Counted from the stretch's first letter, positions 32,478 to 42,015 are shown. The stretch: DNA of 56,093 nucleotides from Caldilineaceae bacterium (GCA_022821585.1 JAJEDI010000029.1:1-56093); one strand, 5' to 3'. Translations and numbers: made by a program. Notes: a model not told the origin generated them from the sequence alone.

Positions 32478-33104
32478 TCAGCGACTGGGCGCGGGGGCGG
32501 TGAGTTTGGTTTTGACTGCGCGGACGACCTCTTGATGGACATCGTCGAGTGAACGACCGGCGTCAATGATTACCCAGCGCTCTGGCTCCTGCGCGATCAT
32601 TTCATGGTAGCCAGCCTCTACGCGACGATAGAAGGATAGTCCTTGCACGTCCAGCCGGTTCTGGTAGTCGGCCAGTTTGCGTCTGATCCCTTCCTCGGGG
32701 GGTAAATCAAGGTAAAACGTCAGATCAGGATTCAGCCCGCCAGTGGCGAAATCGATCAGGCGCCTCAACTCCTCAATGTCTTGCTCACGGCCGTAGCCCT
32801 GGTAAGCGACAGTACTGTCGGCAAAACGATCGCACAGGACAACCTTGCCCTCTGACAGCGCGGGTCGAATTTCCTGTTCGATCAGTTGTGCACGGGCAGC
32901 ATTGAAGAGCAGCGTCTCGGTGCGGGCATGCATCTTCTCGTGCTCCATGTCCAGCAACACTTTCCGAACCCTTTCACCAATATCCGTACCGCCCGGCTCG
33001 CGAGTCAACTGTACATCTTGCCCATTTTTGCGCAGATAGTCCTCCAGTAACTGAATCTGGGTGGTCTTGCCGCTGCCGTCGGAGCCTTCGAAGGTTATGA
33101 ACAT
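32478..33104 (-). CDS. tmk: thymidylate kinase
   Basis: 208 residues. The P-loop GSDGSGKTT, the TREPGGT block and the DRFADSTVAYQGYGR segment are all present; the lid region follows. The enzyme phosphorylates dTMP to dTDP. It lies 33 bp downstream of the R3H ATPase gene on the same strand, so they are probably co-transcribed. Confidence 0.95.
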   Translation of the reverse strand: MFITFEGSDGSGKTTQIQLLEDYLRKNGQDVQLTREPGGTDIGERVRKVLLDMEHEKMHARTETLLFNAARAQLIEQEIRPALSEGKVVLCDRFADSTVAYQGYGREQDIEELRRLIDFATGGLNPDLTFYLDLPPEEGIRRKLADYQNRLDVQGLSFYRRVEAGYHEMIAQEPERWVIIDAGRSLDDVHQEVVRAVKTKLTAPAPSR

Positions 33105-33137
33105 TGGATCAGTATATCGTCAAGCTGCGGCCGGTGC

Positions 33138-34751
33138 TCAGGACGGGCTGAAGATGCGGACGCAGCGGTGGGGTTCGCGGCCGTAGCTGTGGCTGATGAG
33201 GTTGGCGGTGCGGGCGAGCTGGTGTTGCTGGCTGCGGATGGAGGCCTCCTGGGGGCTGAGCTCGACGGACTTTTCGCCTTTGAGGAGGCGCTGGATGGCG
33301 TGCTGTGTTTCGCGCATGGCGGAGTCGAAGACGAGGTCGGGGTCGTCGCGGCGGAGCTGGAAGACGTCGAGCAGGTAGTGCTCCATCTGGGTGACGGTGT
33401 TGCTGCGGAGGACGTAGACGGGCACATTGCGGCGTTCGGCGTCGGCGATGGGCTGGGGCTTCTGGCGGAAGTAGTTTTTGAGGGTCATGACGATATCGGC
33501 GTCGCGCAGCTCTTTGACGACTTCGATGGGGACTTTGAGGTTCTGGGCGGCGGTGCGCAGGCGGTTCTGGCCGATGCCGTAGGGGAAGACGCGCACGACT
33601 TTGCGGCCGTTGGGTTGGGCGGCGCTGTCGGCGATATCCTGCGCGAGCTGGGCGGCGCGTTCTTCGGCGCGCTTGCCGCGCTGGCGGCGGCGGCCGCCGC
33701 CGCTGCTTTCGGGGCCCTGGCGGCTCTGGCCGATGCGGCCGGGCCTTTCCTGGCTTTCGACGGACTCGATGTGGACCTGGTTGTCGCTGTTGACGTAGCG
33801 GGTCTCGGGGGAGAGGGTCCAGCCGCGCAGGAGTGAGTCGACGGCTTCGGCGACCTTGTGGTGGACGATCATGCGCTGGCGTTCCTGGATTTCGATGAGG
33901 ACGTCGAAGGTGGGCGGGGCTTTGCGTTCGAGGACGGTTTTCTGGGTGCCGCGGCGGCGGGCTTCCTCGTCGGACAGGGTGACGGTATCGATGCCGCCGA
34001 CCAGGTCGGAGAGGGTGGGGTTCATGAGCAGGTTTTCGAGGGTATTGCCGTGGGCGGTGCCGATGAGCTGGACGCCGCGTTCGGCGATGGTGCGGGCGGC
34101 GACGGCTTCGAGCTCGCGGCCGATTTCGTCGATGATTATGGCCTCGGGCATGTGGTTTTCGACGGCTTCGATCATGACTTCGTGCTGCAGGGTGGGGGTA
34201 GCGACCTGCATGCGGCGGGCGCGGCCGATGGACGGGTGGGGGATGTCACCGTCGCCGGCGATTTCGTTGCTGGTATCGACGATGACGACGCGCTGTTTGT
34301 CGCTGAGGACGCGGGAGGCTTCGCGCAGGAGGGTGGTCTTGCCGACGCCGGGGCGGCCGAGGAGGAGGAGGCTGCTGCCGCTGGTGATGATGTCCTGGAT
34401 GATGTCGATGACGCCGTAGACGGCGCGGCCGACGCGGCAAGTGAGGCCGATGACGGCGCCCTTGCGGTTGCGGATGGCGGAGATGCGGTGGAGGGTGCGT
34501 TCGATACCGGCGCGGTTGTCGGCGCCGAAGTCGCCGATGTTGTCGATGACGTGTTGGAGGTCGTCGCGGGTGATCTCTTCGGGGCTGAGGCAGTCTTCGC
34601 CGTCGGGGAAGCGCGCTTCGGGCAGGCGGCCGAGGTCCATGACGATTTCGATGAGATCGCCGGCGCGGCCGAGCTTCTGCAGGGAGGCACGGATGTGCTC
34701 CGGGAGGACGGCGAGGAGGAGATCGAGGTCGTCTGCAATGTGTAGGGACAT
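33138..34751 (-). CDS. R3H-domain AAA ATPase (SpoIIIAA/Ycf45-like)
   Basis: 537 residues. The N-terminal 300 residues are a SpoIIIAA-type ATPase: P-loop LLLGRPGVGKTTLLRE and Walker B AIIIDEIG, followed by IGTAHGNTLENLL. A low-complexity basic linker rich in Gly and Arg follows (about 350-375). An R3H single-strand nucleic-acid-binding motif ends the protein (HSYGREPHRCVRIF). Its role is unclear; cyanobacterial and plastid relatives (Ycf45) exist. Confidence 0.9.
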   Translation of the reverse strand: MSLHIADDLDLLLAVLPEHIRASLQKLGRAGDLIEIVMDLGRLPEARFPDGEDCLSPEEITRDDLQHVIDNIGDFGADNRAGIERTLHRISAIRNRKGAVIGLTCRVGRAVYGVIDIIQDIITSGSSLLLLGRPGVGKTTLLREASRVLSDKQRVVIVDTSNEIAGDGDIPHPSIGRARRMQVATPTLQHEVMIEAVENHMPEAIIIDEIGRELEAVAARTIAERGVQLIGTAHGNTLENLLMNPTLSDLVGGIDTVTLSDEEARRRGTQKTVLERKAPPTFDVLIEIQERQRMIVHHKVAEAVDSLLRGWTLSPETRYVNSDNQVHIESVESQERPGRIGQSRQGPESSGGGRRRQRGKRAEERAAQLAQDIADSAAQPNGRKVVRVFPYGIGQNRLRTAAQNLKVPIEVVKELRDADIVMTLKNYFRQKPQPIADAERRNVPVYVLRSNTVTQMEHYLLDVFQLRRDDPDLVFDSAMRETQHAIQRLLKGEKSVELSPQEASIRSQQHQLARTANLISHSYGREPHRCVRIFSPS

Positions 34752-34841
34752 TGGAGTTTTTAGTTTCTAGTTTTTAGTGAGCCTTGCTGGGCGGCGTTGT
34801 TCACGATTGCCGGTCTGTGCGGACTGCGGTTCAGGGTGATG

Positions 34842-35993
34842 TCAGGGCCTCCCGCGGGTGTTTTGTTCGGTGGCGGGGCGGGGAGGCGGGTGGCGCCAGG
34901 GATAGGGCCGCGGGCGGGTGTTGGGGTCTGAGGCGGCCTGCTGCGGGCGATATAGGCGATGGGCCGGGCGGCGTTCAAATTTGGGCATGGCGAGGGAGCC
35001 GGGTACGGCGCCGCGGACGGTTTTGAGGGCGGGCATGCGCTGGTCGACGGTGCGGCGCTGCCATTGGAGGATGTTGCGCACCATGAGCATTCTGTCGGTG
35101 AAGGGCGCGAAGCCGAAGTCGGACAGGAGTGCGTTGATGCCGGTCTGGTAGGCGCGGACGCCGATGTAGGCGCGGCGGACGAGGGGGGCTTCGGCGATGC
35201 GCTGGAGGGCGAAGTCGAGCAGCAGGCGGGCGTTGTGCGTATCGGGGTCGTTGGTGTCGACCCAGAGGCGGATCCAGGCGCCGCTTTTGCCCCAGAGGAT
35301 CTGGACGCAGCCGGCGAGGCCGGGTCCGCGGTCGTCGTCGAGCAGGTAGCCGGACATGTGGACCTGGTGCGGGTTGAAGAGGATGGGCGGGATGCGTTCC
35401 CCTTCAGGGTGGTCGGCGGCGTGGCCGGTCTCCAGCTGCTGCGTGGGCAGGGGGGTAATGCGCTGGTAGAGTTTTTCGAGTTCGGGTGCGTCGGCGGGCT
35501 GCTGCGGCCGCAGGTTTACTTCGGACGGGGCCCGGGGCGCGCTGTCGAGGCGCCAGATGGTGACCGGGGTGAGGGGTGCGAAGCCGGCCTGTCGGAAGGT
35601 ATTGACGAGGAGGGGCTGGTCGGGCAGGTCGCTGAAGAGGCGGCAGACTTTTTTGCGGAAGATATGCTGGGCGCTGTAGGTGAGCAGTTTTTGCCAGATG
35701 GCCGGGTGGCCGCGATGGGCGTCGAGGGCGGGGGAGAGCAGGGTCACGTCGGCTTCGTGGGAATGGGGGCGGATGCGCAGCTGGATGAGGCCTTCGCGGG
35801 CGAGGCCGTTTTCTTCCTGGCGCAGGACGTAGGTGAAGGAGCTGTGGCGGTACCAGGGAAAGCAGGAGCGGAGTGCGGTGCGCACAGGCGAGATCGATTC
35901 CAGGAGGGCGCGCTCGGTCTGGAGGGGCGTTGAAACGCTGCGCAGACGCTGCAGAAGCAGGGCATCGCCTAGATAGAAGGGGCGGAACGACAA
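34842..35993 (-). CDS. GNAT-fold protein, probably two acetyltransferase-like domains
   Basis: 383 residues. The first half resembles a GNAT fold without a clear acetyl-CoA loop; the second half (about 155-310) has LRPQQPADAPELEKLYQRI at its start and a DFGF motif followed by TDRMLMVRNI. The last 60 residues are Pro/Arg rich. A TTG start at 35993 follows AGGAGA with good spacing. The substrate is unknown. It lies 90 bp upstream of the R3H gene. Confidence 0.7.
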   Translation of the reverse strand: MSFRPFYLGDALLLQRLRSVSTPLQTERALLESISPVRTALRSCFPWYRHSSFTYVLRQEENGLAREGLIQLRIRPHSHEADVTLLSPALDAHRGHPAIWQKLLTYSAQHIFRKKVCRLFSDLPDQPLLVNTFRQAGFAPLTPVTIWRLDSAPRAPSEVNLRPQQPADAPELEKLYQRITPLPTQQLETGHAADHPEGERIPPILFNPHQVHMSGYLLDDDRGPGLAGCVQILWGKSGAWIRLWVDTNDPDTHNARLLLDFALQRIAEAPLVRRAYIGVRAYQTGINALLSDFGFAPFTDRMLMVRNILQWQRRTVDQRMPALKTVRGAVPGSLAMPKFERRPAHRLYRPQQAASDPNTRPRPYPWRHPPPRPATEQNTRGRP

Positions 35994-36471
35994 ATGGGCG
36001 TTCTCCTGAACGGGTTTGGTAGGCGTTTGGGGGTATTGTACTTGATTGTGGGGTGTGTTGCAAGGGAAGTTTTTGGTTTTCAGTTTTTAGTTTTTAGTGA
36101 ACTGCAGTAGTCAGTGGTCAGTGGTCAGGCTCCGTTGAAATCTATGGAAAGCCTCTCAGAATACGACAAGAACGTAAAGCCTAGAGACTTGTCAAGGGTG
36201 TTTGGGGCTTGAATGTTGTGAAAAGCAGAACCGGTCGATCCGTTAAGGCACGCGAAGGGGCGCGAAGAACGTCGAGAGGCTGCTGGGATTTTCCTTGGGT
36301 GAATGCGCGGGTCGGCTGCACTTTGCTGCTGCAGATTGCAGGTCGGGCAAACGTCGACGAGCCCTAATGCAGATGCGGCGCCTCGCATGGGCGCCGCATC
36401 TGATCTTACTTTCTGACGGTCGAGTAGCTGCTGGCTGCGAACTCGAGGGAAGTCGCAGGGACTTGCGGTCT
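35994..36471. other. intergenic stretch with repeats and a strong hairpin
   Basis: Heptamer repeats of both types abut at 36069-36128. The rest shows no gene. The hairpin at 36371-36401 is described separately. Confidence 0.6.
36371..36401. terminator. strong hairpin downstream of the three-domain lipoprotein
   Basis: Perfect 12-bp stem AGATGCGGCGCC / GGCGCCGCATCT with a 7-nt loop, 70 bp past the stop of the minus-strand gene. There is no T-run on the minus strand, so it may end transcription with help from Rho or protect the mRNA end. Confidence 0.5.
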
Positions 36472-37950
36472 TCAGCCGCCACCGCTGCCGTGTTCGCCGC
36501 CACCTTCACCGCCACCGTTACCATGTTCGCCGCTGCCGCTGCCATGTTCGCCGCCACCTTCGCCGCTGCCTTCACTGGCGCCGACCTCGGCATGGGGCGT
36601 CCAGCCGTCGAAGGACTGCGTTGATGCGGGAAGGACCACACCCAAGACTGCGCCGGGCGGCAGATCTGTCGGCGTTGTCGGGCCTAGCTCGATGCCGTTG
36701 GACAGGTGGACTTCGATGCGTACCCGGGTCAGAGTGGCGTTGGTGGTGTTGGCGACGGTACCGACAAAGGCGTTGGCGGCGTCGTCGTAGCTCATGATGA
36801 GGCGAGCGCCGGCGCGGACCATGTCGAAGGTCTCGTCGAGGGCGAGGGCGTTGCCGCCTTCTTCGCTGCCGGCTGCGCTGCCTTCGCTGCCTTCACCACC
36901 GCTCTCGCTGCCGCCTTCAGCGCCATGTTGCTCGCCGCCGGCTTCGCTGCCACCTTCGCCGCCGCTGCCTTCGGTGTTGACAGGGCCGGGGCCGCCACAG
37001 GCGAAGGTCTCCGGGTGAATCTCCCAGGCGTCGTAGGAAACGCCGACAGCGGTTGGCTCATCGGCGACACGAAGCTCGACCGTGGTCTGGGCGCCGGGGG
37101 CCAGGTCGCCTACGGGCTGCGGCCCGAGCTCGACAACGGTCGTGGTTCCCTGCTTGAGGTTCAGCTCGATCTGCACGAAGCAGAGGGTCTGGTCGGTCGT
37201 ATTCTCGACGATGCCTGAGAAAGTCTGCGCAGCGGGATCGTAGGACATGGCGGTTCTCACACCGTTGACGACGCCGTCCCAGCTTTCGTCGAGGGCGAGG
37301 ATGGGGCTGGAGGGGTCTCCGCTCTCGCCGCTGCCCTCACCGCCGCCTTCGCCACTGCCTTCTCCGCCACTGCCGTGTTCACCGCTGCCTTCGCCGGCGC
37401 CGGATTCGCCGCCGCCTTCACTGGCGCCGACCTCGGCATGGGGCGTCCAGCCGTCGAAGGACTGCGTTGAGGCGGGTAGAACGACATCCAGGATCTCACC
37501 GGGGGCCAGGTCGGTCGGCGTTGTGGGGCCGAGCTCGATGCCGTTGGACAGGTGGACCTCGATGCGTACCCGGGTCAGGGTGGCGTCGGTGGTGTTGGCG
37601 ACGGAGCCGACGAAGGCGTTGGCGGCGTCGTCGTAGCTCATGATGAGGCGAGCGCCGGCGCGGACCATATCGAAGGTCTCGTCGAGGGCGAGGGCGTTGC
37701 CGCCTTCTTCGCTGCCGGCTGCGCCGCCTTCGCTGCCGCTCTCAGCGCCGCTGCCGTGTTCGCCGCTGCCTTCTCCTCTGCCTTCGACGCGGCTGCCGTG
37801 TTCACCCCGGCTTTCGGTGACGTTGCCTGCGCTCTGGCCGGTGTTGCTGTTCCCTATCCGGTAACAGCTAACGGCTACCATCATGCTGACGGCCGCAACG
37901 ACTATCGCCAGCGTGTAGGTCAGCTTCCACTTCGTTTTGCGGTTGTTCAT
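36472..37950 (-). CDS. lipoprotein with three repeated FxLYD-like domains and Gly/Ser/Glu/His linkers
   Basis: 492 residues. The signal peptide ends in MMVAVSC, a lipobox, so the protein is anchored outside. Three domains of about 85 residues follow, each containing MSYD(D/P)AA, F(V/S)G, N(T/A)T and a DxAPG or PPGA turn. The first and third domains are nearly identical; the second is diverged. The linkers are runs of GEGSGEHGSGG type. The start at 37950 is preferred over 37968, as it gives a clean signal peptide. No function is known; a role at the cell surface is inferred. Confidence 0.75.
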   Translation of the reverse strand: MNNRKTKWKLTYTLAIVVAAVSMMVAVSCYRIGNSNTGQSAGNVTESRGEHGSRVEGRGEGSGEHGSGAESGSEGGAAGSEEGGNALALDETFDMVRAGARLIMSYDDAANAFVGSVANTTDATLTRVRIEVHLSNGIELGPTTPTDLAPGEILDVVLPASTQSFDGWTPHAEVGASEGGGESGAGEGSGEHGSGGEGSGEGGGEGSGESGDPSSPILALDESWDGVVNGVRTAMSYDPAAQTFSGIVENTTDQTLCFVQIELNLKQGTTTVVELGPQPVGDLAPGAQTTVELRVADEPTAVGVSYDAWEIHPETFACGGPGPVNTEGSGGEGGSEAGGEQHGAEGGSESGGEGSEGSAAGSEEGGNALALDETFDMVRAGARLIMSYDDAANAFVGTVANTTNATLTRVRIEVHLSNGIELGPTTPTDLPPGAVLGVVLPASTQSFDGWTPHAEVGASEGSGEGGGEHGSGSGEHGNGGGEGGGEHGSGGG

Positions 37951-38000
37951 TTTTTCACCTCGTCTCACTTTGGCTATTTGAGGGCCTTTTCCCTCGTACG

Positions 38001-38452
38001 CTCTACATGATAGAGGTGAATTGTCCCGGAATTATGTCAGGCCTGGGCAGATCAGAAAATTGGATCGAAGTTTTCCAGGCTGCGGCTTTCAACAGCCGGC
38101 GATGGGATCTCAATGGCGCGGCGCGAGCAGGGGGCCTACAGGTTGGGGGTGGAAGCGGGTGTTGGACGAGAGTTCATGAGAGTTTACGAGAGTTTGCGAG
38201 AGATTGACGGGGAAATTGGGGTGGGGATGGGTTGGCGGGGTTGGTGGGGGTTAGGTGAGGTGTTTTTGGGGGTGAAGGCGGGTGGGTGGGGCGGTCGGGG
38301 GGCAGTTTTGGGGGGTGAGGGGGGCTGCGGGGGTGTTTTGGGGCGCGGAAGGGCTGTTGGCGGGTGGGTGATGGGCAGGGGGGAACAGCCGCTGCTCATG
38401 GGGCGGCGACTTTCCGTTATATTTCATTTATTTCAGACCGATTCCCGGCGTG
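38001..38452. other. gap with decamer array and G-rich tract
   Basis: No gene seen. It contains the 10-bp array at 38161-38210 and directly after it a G-rich stretch (38211-38345) with many runs of four or more G on the plus strand, so G-quadruplex formation is possible. Confidence 0.6.
38161..38210 (-). repeat. inverted AACTCTCGTA decamer array
   Basis: Units in exact 10-bp register: GTTGGACGAG / AGTTCATGAG / AGTTTACGAG / AGTTTGCGAG / AGATTGACGG. Read on the minus strand they match the arrays at 9901-9930 and 10011-10060. Confidence 0.75.
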
Positions 38453-39457
38453 CTATGGCCAGGACGGTTCCGGACGGGGCGTTTCTCCGTTCGTATCTAG
38501 CTCTGTTAGTGGCGTGTTCGAGTTTGAGGCCTGGCTTGGTGCAGCCCGTATGCCAAGGCGGTCGCTGAATTGACTCCAGTCTATGTTGTTGATTCTGTCT
38601 TTCAGCTGCGTGAACTGGCTGTGCAGGTCCTCCAGAGATTCCTTGGAGGGGCCGGCCCCGGGGGCGAAGTACTCTTCCTCCAGACTGATTTTTACGCCGG
38701 TGGGGAGTTCGGTCATGGGCAGGCCGGTCAGGGGGTCGGGCGGGGGTGAGGGCTGAAGGTCGACGCTGGCCAGAGCTTGTTCGATGCCGGCTTCCATGCC
38801 AGCCAGCTCCTCGTCAATGTCGGGATATGCCGTTATTTCGTAGAGATCAAAATCGAGGAGAGAGTTCCAGTCGTCGATGTAGGCCTGTGTGCACTGGCAG
38901 GGGCGGCGGTAGCCGAAGCGGCGGCGGCCTTCTTCGGTGAGGACGGTTTGCGGGGGTTGGTCCGGGTCGGGGGAAGGTACGAGCTCGGCGAGGCCCTGGT
39001 CGACGAGGGACTGGCTGCGGTACTGGTCCTGGCGGGCGGCGATGTGGTCGGCGGTTTCGAGGAGATCGAGGTTGCCTGGGATGCCGAGGAGTTGGGCGGC
39101 GGCCTGTTCGGTCTCTTCGCGGCGGATGGTTTCCATGTCGCGGTCGCCGAAGGTGTGGAGGTCGAGGAGGGCTTTGGCGCCGCGGCTCATGGCGTTGAGG
39201 CGGGCGGGGTCCATTTCTCCTTGTGCGACCTGGACGATGCCGTCATTGATGAGGTCGATGGCGCTTTTTATACGTTCGGGGATGCGTTTGTCGAGGCGGG
39301 CGGCGGTGGAGGAGTTCTGGCCGCCTTGGGAGCGCCACTCATGGGCCTGGTCGGGGGTGGGACCGTGGGCGATGCAGTAACCGTCGTACTGGGGCAGGCC
39401 ATGGCCCTGGCAGGGGGTGCCGTCTTTTTTGATGCCTTTACATGGTGTTCTGGCCAT
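38453..39457 (-). CDS. unknown protein with an N-terminal Cys/His (zinc) motif
   Basis: 334 residues. The N-terminus MARTPCKGIKKDGTPCQ, then GYCIAHGP, gives a C-x9-C...C-x2-H pattern seen in many proteins of this lineage and in phage-linked genes. A middle helical region contains GAKALLDLHTFGDRDME; the C-terminal third is Pro/Glu rich. The start at 39457 is set by AAGGAGG nine bases upstream; longer starts lack a ribosome site. I cannot assign a function. Confidence 0.7.
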   Translation of the reverse strand: MARTPCKGIKKDGTPCQGHGLPQYDGYCIAHGPTPDQAHEWRSQGGQNSSTAARLDKRIPERIKSAIDLINDGIVQVAQGEMDPARLNAMSRGAKALLDLHTFGDRDMETIRREETEQAAAQLLGIPGNLDLLETADHIAARQDQYRSQSLVDQGLAELVPSPDPDQPPQTVLTEEGRRRFGYRRPCQCTQAYIDDWNSLLDFDLYEITAYPDIDEELAGMEAGIEQALASVDLQPSPPPDPLTGLPMTELPTGVKISLEEEYFAPGAGPSKESLEDLHSQFTQLKDRINNIDWSQFSDRLGIRAAPSQASNSNTPLTELDTNGETPRPEPSWP

Positions 39458-39493
39458 AGGTATGGTCCTCCTTGGCATGTGGCCGCCATCCAT

Positions 39494-39816
39494 TGTCGGA
39501 TTGGATGGATGGGGAAAGCGTGTGATACCGTCCGGCCCGCCAGCGTGGAACTCATACCTACATGGGGAAACATGCGAGGTAGTGGGGTTAGTTTACTTCA
39601 GGATGGGTGAATTGTCAAGGGGGTTGTTAGTTTTAAGTTGCTAGTTTCTAGTTTTCAGTTGGTGTGCTTTCTTTGTCTGAACCGTGATTTGGGGGGATTC
39701 AGGAGATTAAGTGTGATTGCTGGCGGGCCGGGGGCGGGAGTCTGGACTGCTCGTTCTGCTGCGAGGTGCCTGCGGCGCAGGGATCTTGTTGGATAGGTCA
39801 GGCGGTCTCTTTGTTG
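39494..39816. other. intergenic stretch with two repeats
   Basis: It holds heptamer repeats (39627-39662) and one copy of the TCTGAACCGTGATTTGGGG repeat (39676-39719). No gene was found. Confidence 0.6.
39676..39719 (+). repeat. TCTGAACC dispersed repeat, copy 1
   Basis: About 44 bp beginning TCTGAACCGTGATTTGGGG and ending AAGTGTGATTG. Copies 2 and 3 are at 41731 and 45633, all on the same strand and all in gaps. Confidence 0.85.
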
Positions 39817-41616
39817 TTACTGGCATTCCATCACGGGGGACCAGTCGAATCCATTGGGGATGGTTAGCGTATATCCGCTCAGGTCCTGGCCGGTCACCTC
39901 GATGTGGAGTTCCTGATCCGGATTCTTTACTACCGTTTTATTATGGCCGGCAAATCCTGCTATGGAACAGGCAGGCCACCATTCGGCTGGTGCGCCTCGC
40001 CATATTCCCAGGGTGAAGTAATCGGCTGCTTCGAGTAGGCCGGGGTCCACAGCTTCCACAATCCAGAACCTGCCGTCCAACCCGGTCCGTTTGGCCACCA
40101 CGTCCGGATAGCGACGAAGCGGCCAAGAACCCTCGCCGTCTTGTCTCCAAGCGGACAATGTGACCCAGACTTCGGGCATTGGATTGCCTCTGTCATCCAG
40201 CACTCTGCCCCTGATGGCGAACTGCCTGGTCTTGCAGAAGTCAGGCAGGGTCGGGTTGCCCAAGTAGTGTTCAATCAAGCGGGCCGCCTTGCTGTCGAGC
40301 TCCGACAGGTCACTCAGTCCGAATTGGGTGCGGAACAGGTCGGGTCGGAGCCAGTGTACGACCATTTCGGCCCAGTATTCATGGCTGACAGTGGATTCGT
40401 ATCTGCCGGTCCACAGTCCGGCCTCCATGGCGCTCAGGTAGGTCTGATTGCGAACCTGCTTGAAACCGGGTTCGCGATTGGCTTCCCAGTCCTGGAAGAG
40501 AAGCGCATAGTCCAGAGCATGGGCAATCTCATGGATCAGGGTCTCGTTGCAGTGATAGGTTGTCATAGCGGGCGCAACCGCTGCGAACCCATAGGATGTT
40601 TCAGCGAACACGCCCGAGAATTTGGAATCAGCATCATCGGAGAATTCGGGCAACTGCGAAGGCCCACCCTTGTCTCTGTCGTATAGCAGAATCCTGGTGT
40701 TCTGCGATGCCAACACGTCGAGCAGGTCAGGACGGTCGGCGACCATGCCGAAGAGGGTGGCCTGCGCTCGCCGCAGTTCCGCGTCGGCGACGGATTCAGG
40801 GGCCAGAATCGGTATGCCGCCTGCATCCAGATATTTCTGGTAGTAGGGGTCTGCATTGAGGTGCGGGGGCGGCCCGGCGTCGGTGTGATATGCGGTAACG
40901 AGACTGTTGTGCAACCACCCAAGTGTGTCGCCGTCCACACAACAGAATCTGTACCATCCGCCCGATTCGTCTACTATTTCGACCAGCCGGTCCCCTTCCT
41001 GGACCTTGCCGATGATGTCGTAGTTCATGCCGGGTCCTGTGCGAACGTTGCCGAGCTGGACATGGACGACGAGCACCTTGTCGATGGTGATCCTGGTGGG
41101 GGTAGGGATAGGTGTCGGCGTGGGGCTGGCGGTCTGCTTTTGGCTGCGGTGGACTTGGGCTTCGTTCGGGTCCGACGTTGGGTCGGCCTGGTTTACCCAA
41201 TCGTTGCGGTTGGCGAACTGCTGTGCCAGTTCCTGGATTTTGGTTTCCAGTGTGAGAATCAGTTCTTCAGCAGTGGTGTCATTGCTGAACTTTATGTTTC
41301 TCCAGTCCAACTCACTCGACAGAGCCAGGAGCCGGTTCTCAATGATCTTAAGATCTGCTTGTGTATTTTGGGCAAGGGCGATGGACTGCTGTTCTGAGAT
41401 TCGTGGGCTGGCCAGATATAGGGTGAAGTAGACGGCCAGTACTGTGAGGAGCAGGAATCTATAGAGCCGTCTCATTCTGAAGGGCCGGCGACTGCGGGCG
41501 TCGGCAAACCCAGCTCCACATCTGACGCAGTGGGTTTCGTGGAGGTGGTTGGGCTGGCCGCAGGGGCACTGTTTGATGCCGATTTTCCAGTCGACTTGCA
41601 CTTTTCTCGGACCCAT
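39817..41616 (-). CDS. zinc-ribbon, membrane-anchored SH3/metallopeptidase protein
   Basis: 599 residues in a clear order. A cytoplasmic zinc ribbon (CPCG...CVRCG, about 17-35), one membrane segment (about 51-70), a coiled region, a TPTPIPTPT linker, an SH3b domain (about 180-240: NVRTGPGMNYDIIGKV) and a peptidase-like domain with HEIAHALD near 360 and a likely third ligand in HEYWAEM follow. The C-terminal part resembles a carboxypeptidase-regulatory-like beta domain (GRVLDDRGNPMPEVWV). It would place a wall-binding SH3 and a peptidase outside the cell. No named family matches the whole. Confidence 0.75.
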   Translation of the reverse strand: MGPRKVQVDWKIGIKQCPCGQPNHLHETHCVRCGAGFADARSRRPFRMRRLYRFLLLTVLAVYFTLYLASPRISEQQSIALAQNTQADLKIIENRLLALSSELDWRNIKFSNDTTAEELILTLETKIQELAQQFANRNDWVNQADPTSDPNEAQVHRSQKQTASPTPTPIPTPTRITIDKVLVVHVQLGNVRTGPGMNYDIIGKVQEGDRLVEIVDESGGWYRFCCVDGDTLGWLHNSLVTAYHTDAGPPPHLNADPYYQKYLDAGGIPILAPESVADAELRRAQATLFGMVADRPDLLDVLASQNTRILLYDRDKGGPSQLPEFSDDADSKFSGVFAETSYGFAAVAPAMTTYHCNETLIHEIAHALDYALLFQDWEANREPGFKQVRNQTYLSAMEAGLWTGRYESTVSHEYWAEMVVHWLRPDLFRTQFGLSDLSELDSKAARLIEHYLGNPTLPDFCKTRQFAIRGRVLDDRGNPMPEVWVTLSAWRQDGEGSWPLRRYPDVVAKRTGLDGRFWIVEAVDPGLLEAADYFTLGIWRGAPAEWWPACSIAGFAGHNKTVVKNPDQELHIEVTGQDLSGYTLTIPNGFDWSPVMECQ

Positions 41617-42015
41617 TGTGGTATGGCCTGTACCAGGTATAGTCGAGAGTTAGTGGGGGGCCGGGGTGGGTTTTTCGTGAGTGTAAGGCACTGGTCCAAG
41701 TTTTGCAATGATTTTGAGGGGGGGGGGTTGTCTGAACCGTGATTTGGGGGGATTTAGGAGATTAAGTGTGATTGCCGGCGAGCTGGTTCTGGGATGCCTT
41801 ATCATATGGGGACGGGGAGGTGGGAGCGCGGGGCGGTTCAGGGGTGATATCCGGCCCGTTTGTTACGTTTTAGCCGAGGTCATGCAGACAATCGAGGGGG
41901 ATCTATTCGATGTTGACTTCGGTGGGGGGCGGCAATTGCAGAGAGTTAGAGCCTTGCAAAAGTTCGTTAAAAAACGCAGACGGCGCACTTAGCACGGGAC
42001 AGGCTGGTACTGACA
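41617..42015. other. intergenic stretch with one repeat
   Basis: No gene recognised. The second TCTGAACC repeat is at 41731-41774; a short open frame at its right (to 41992) is not protein-like enough to call. Confidence 0.5.
41731..41774 (+). repeat. TCTGAACC dispersed repeat, copy 2
   Basis: Nearly identical to the copy at 39676 over 44 bases. Confidence 0.85.

Noticed and set aside
38113..38568. 151-codon plus-strand frame
   Set aside because: Runs through the decamer array and a G-rich tract, then antisense to a supported gene.
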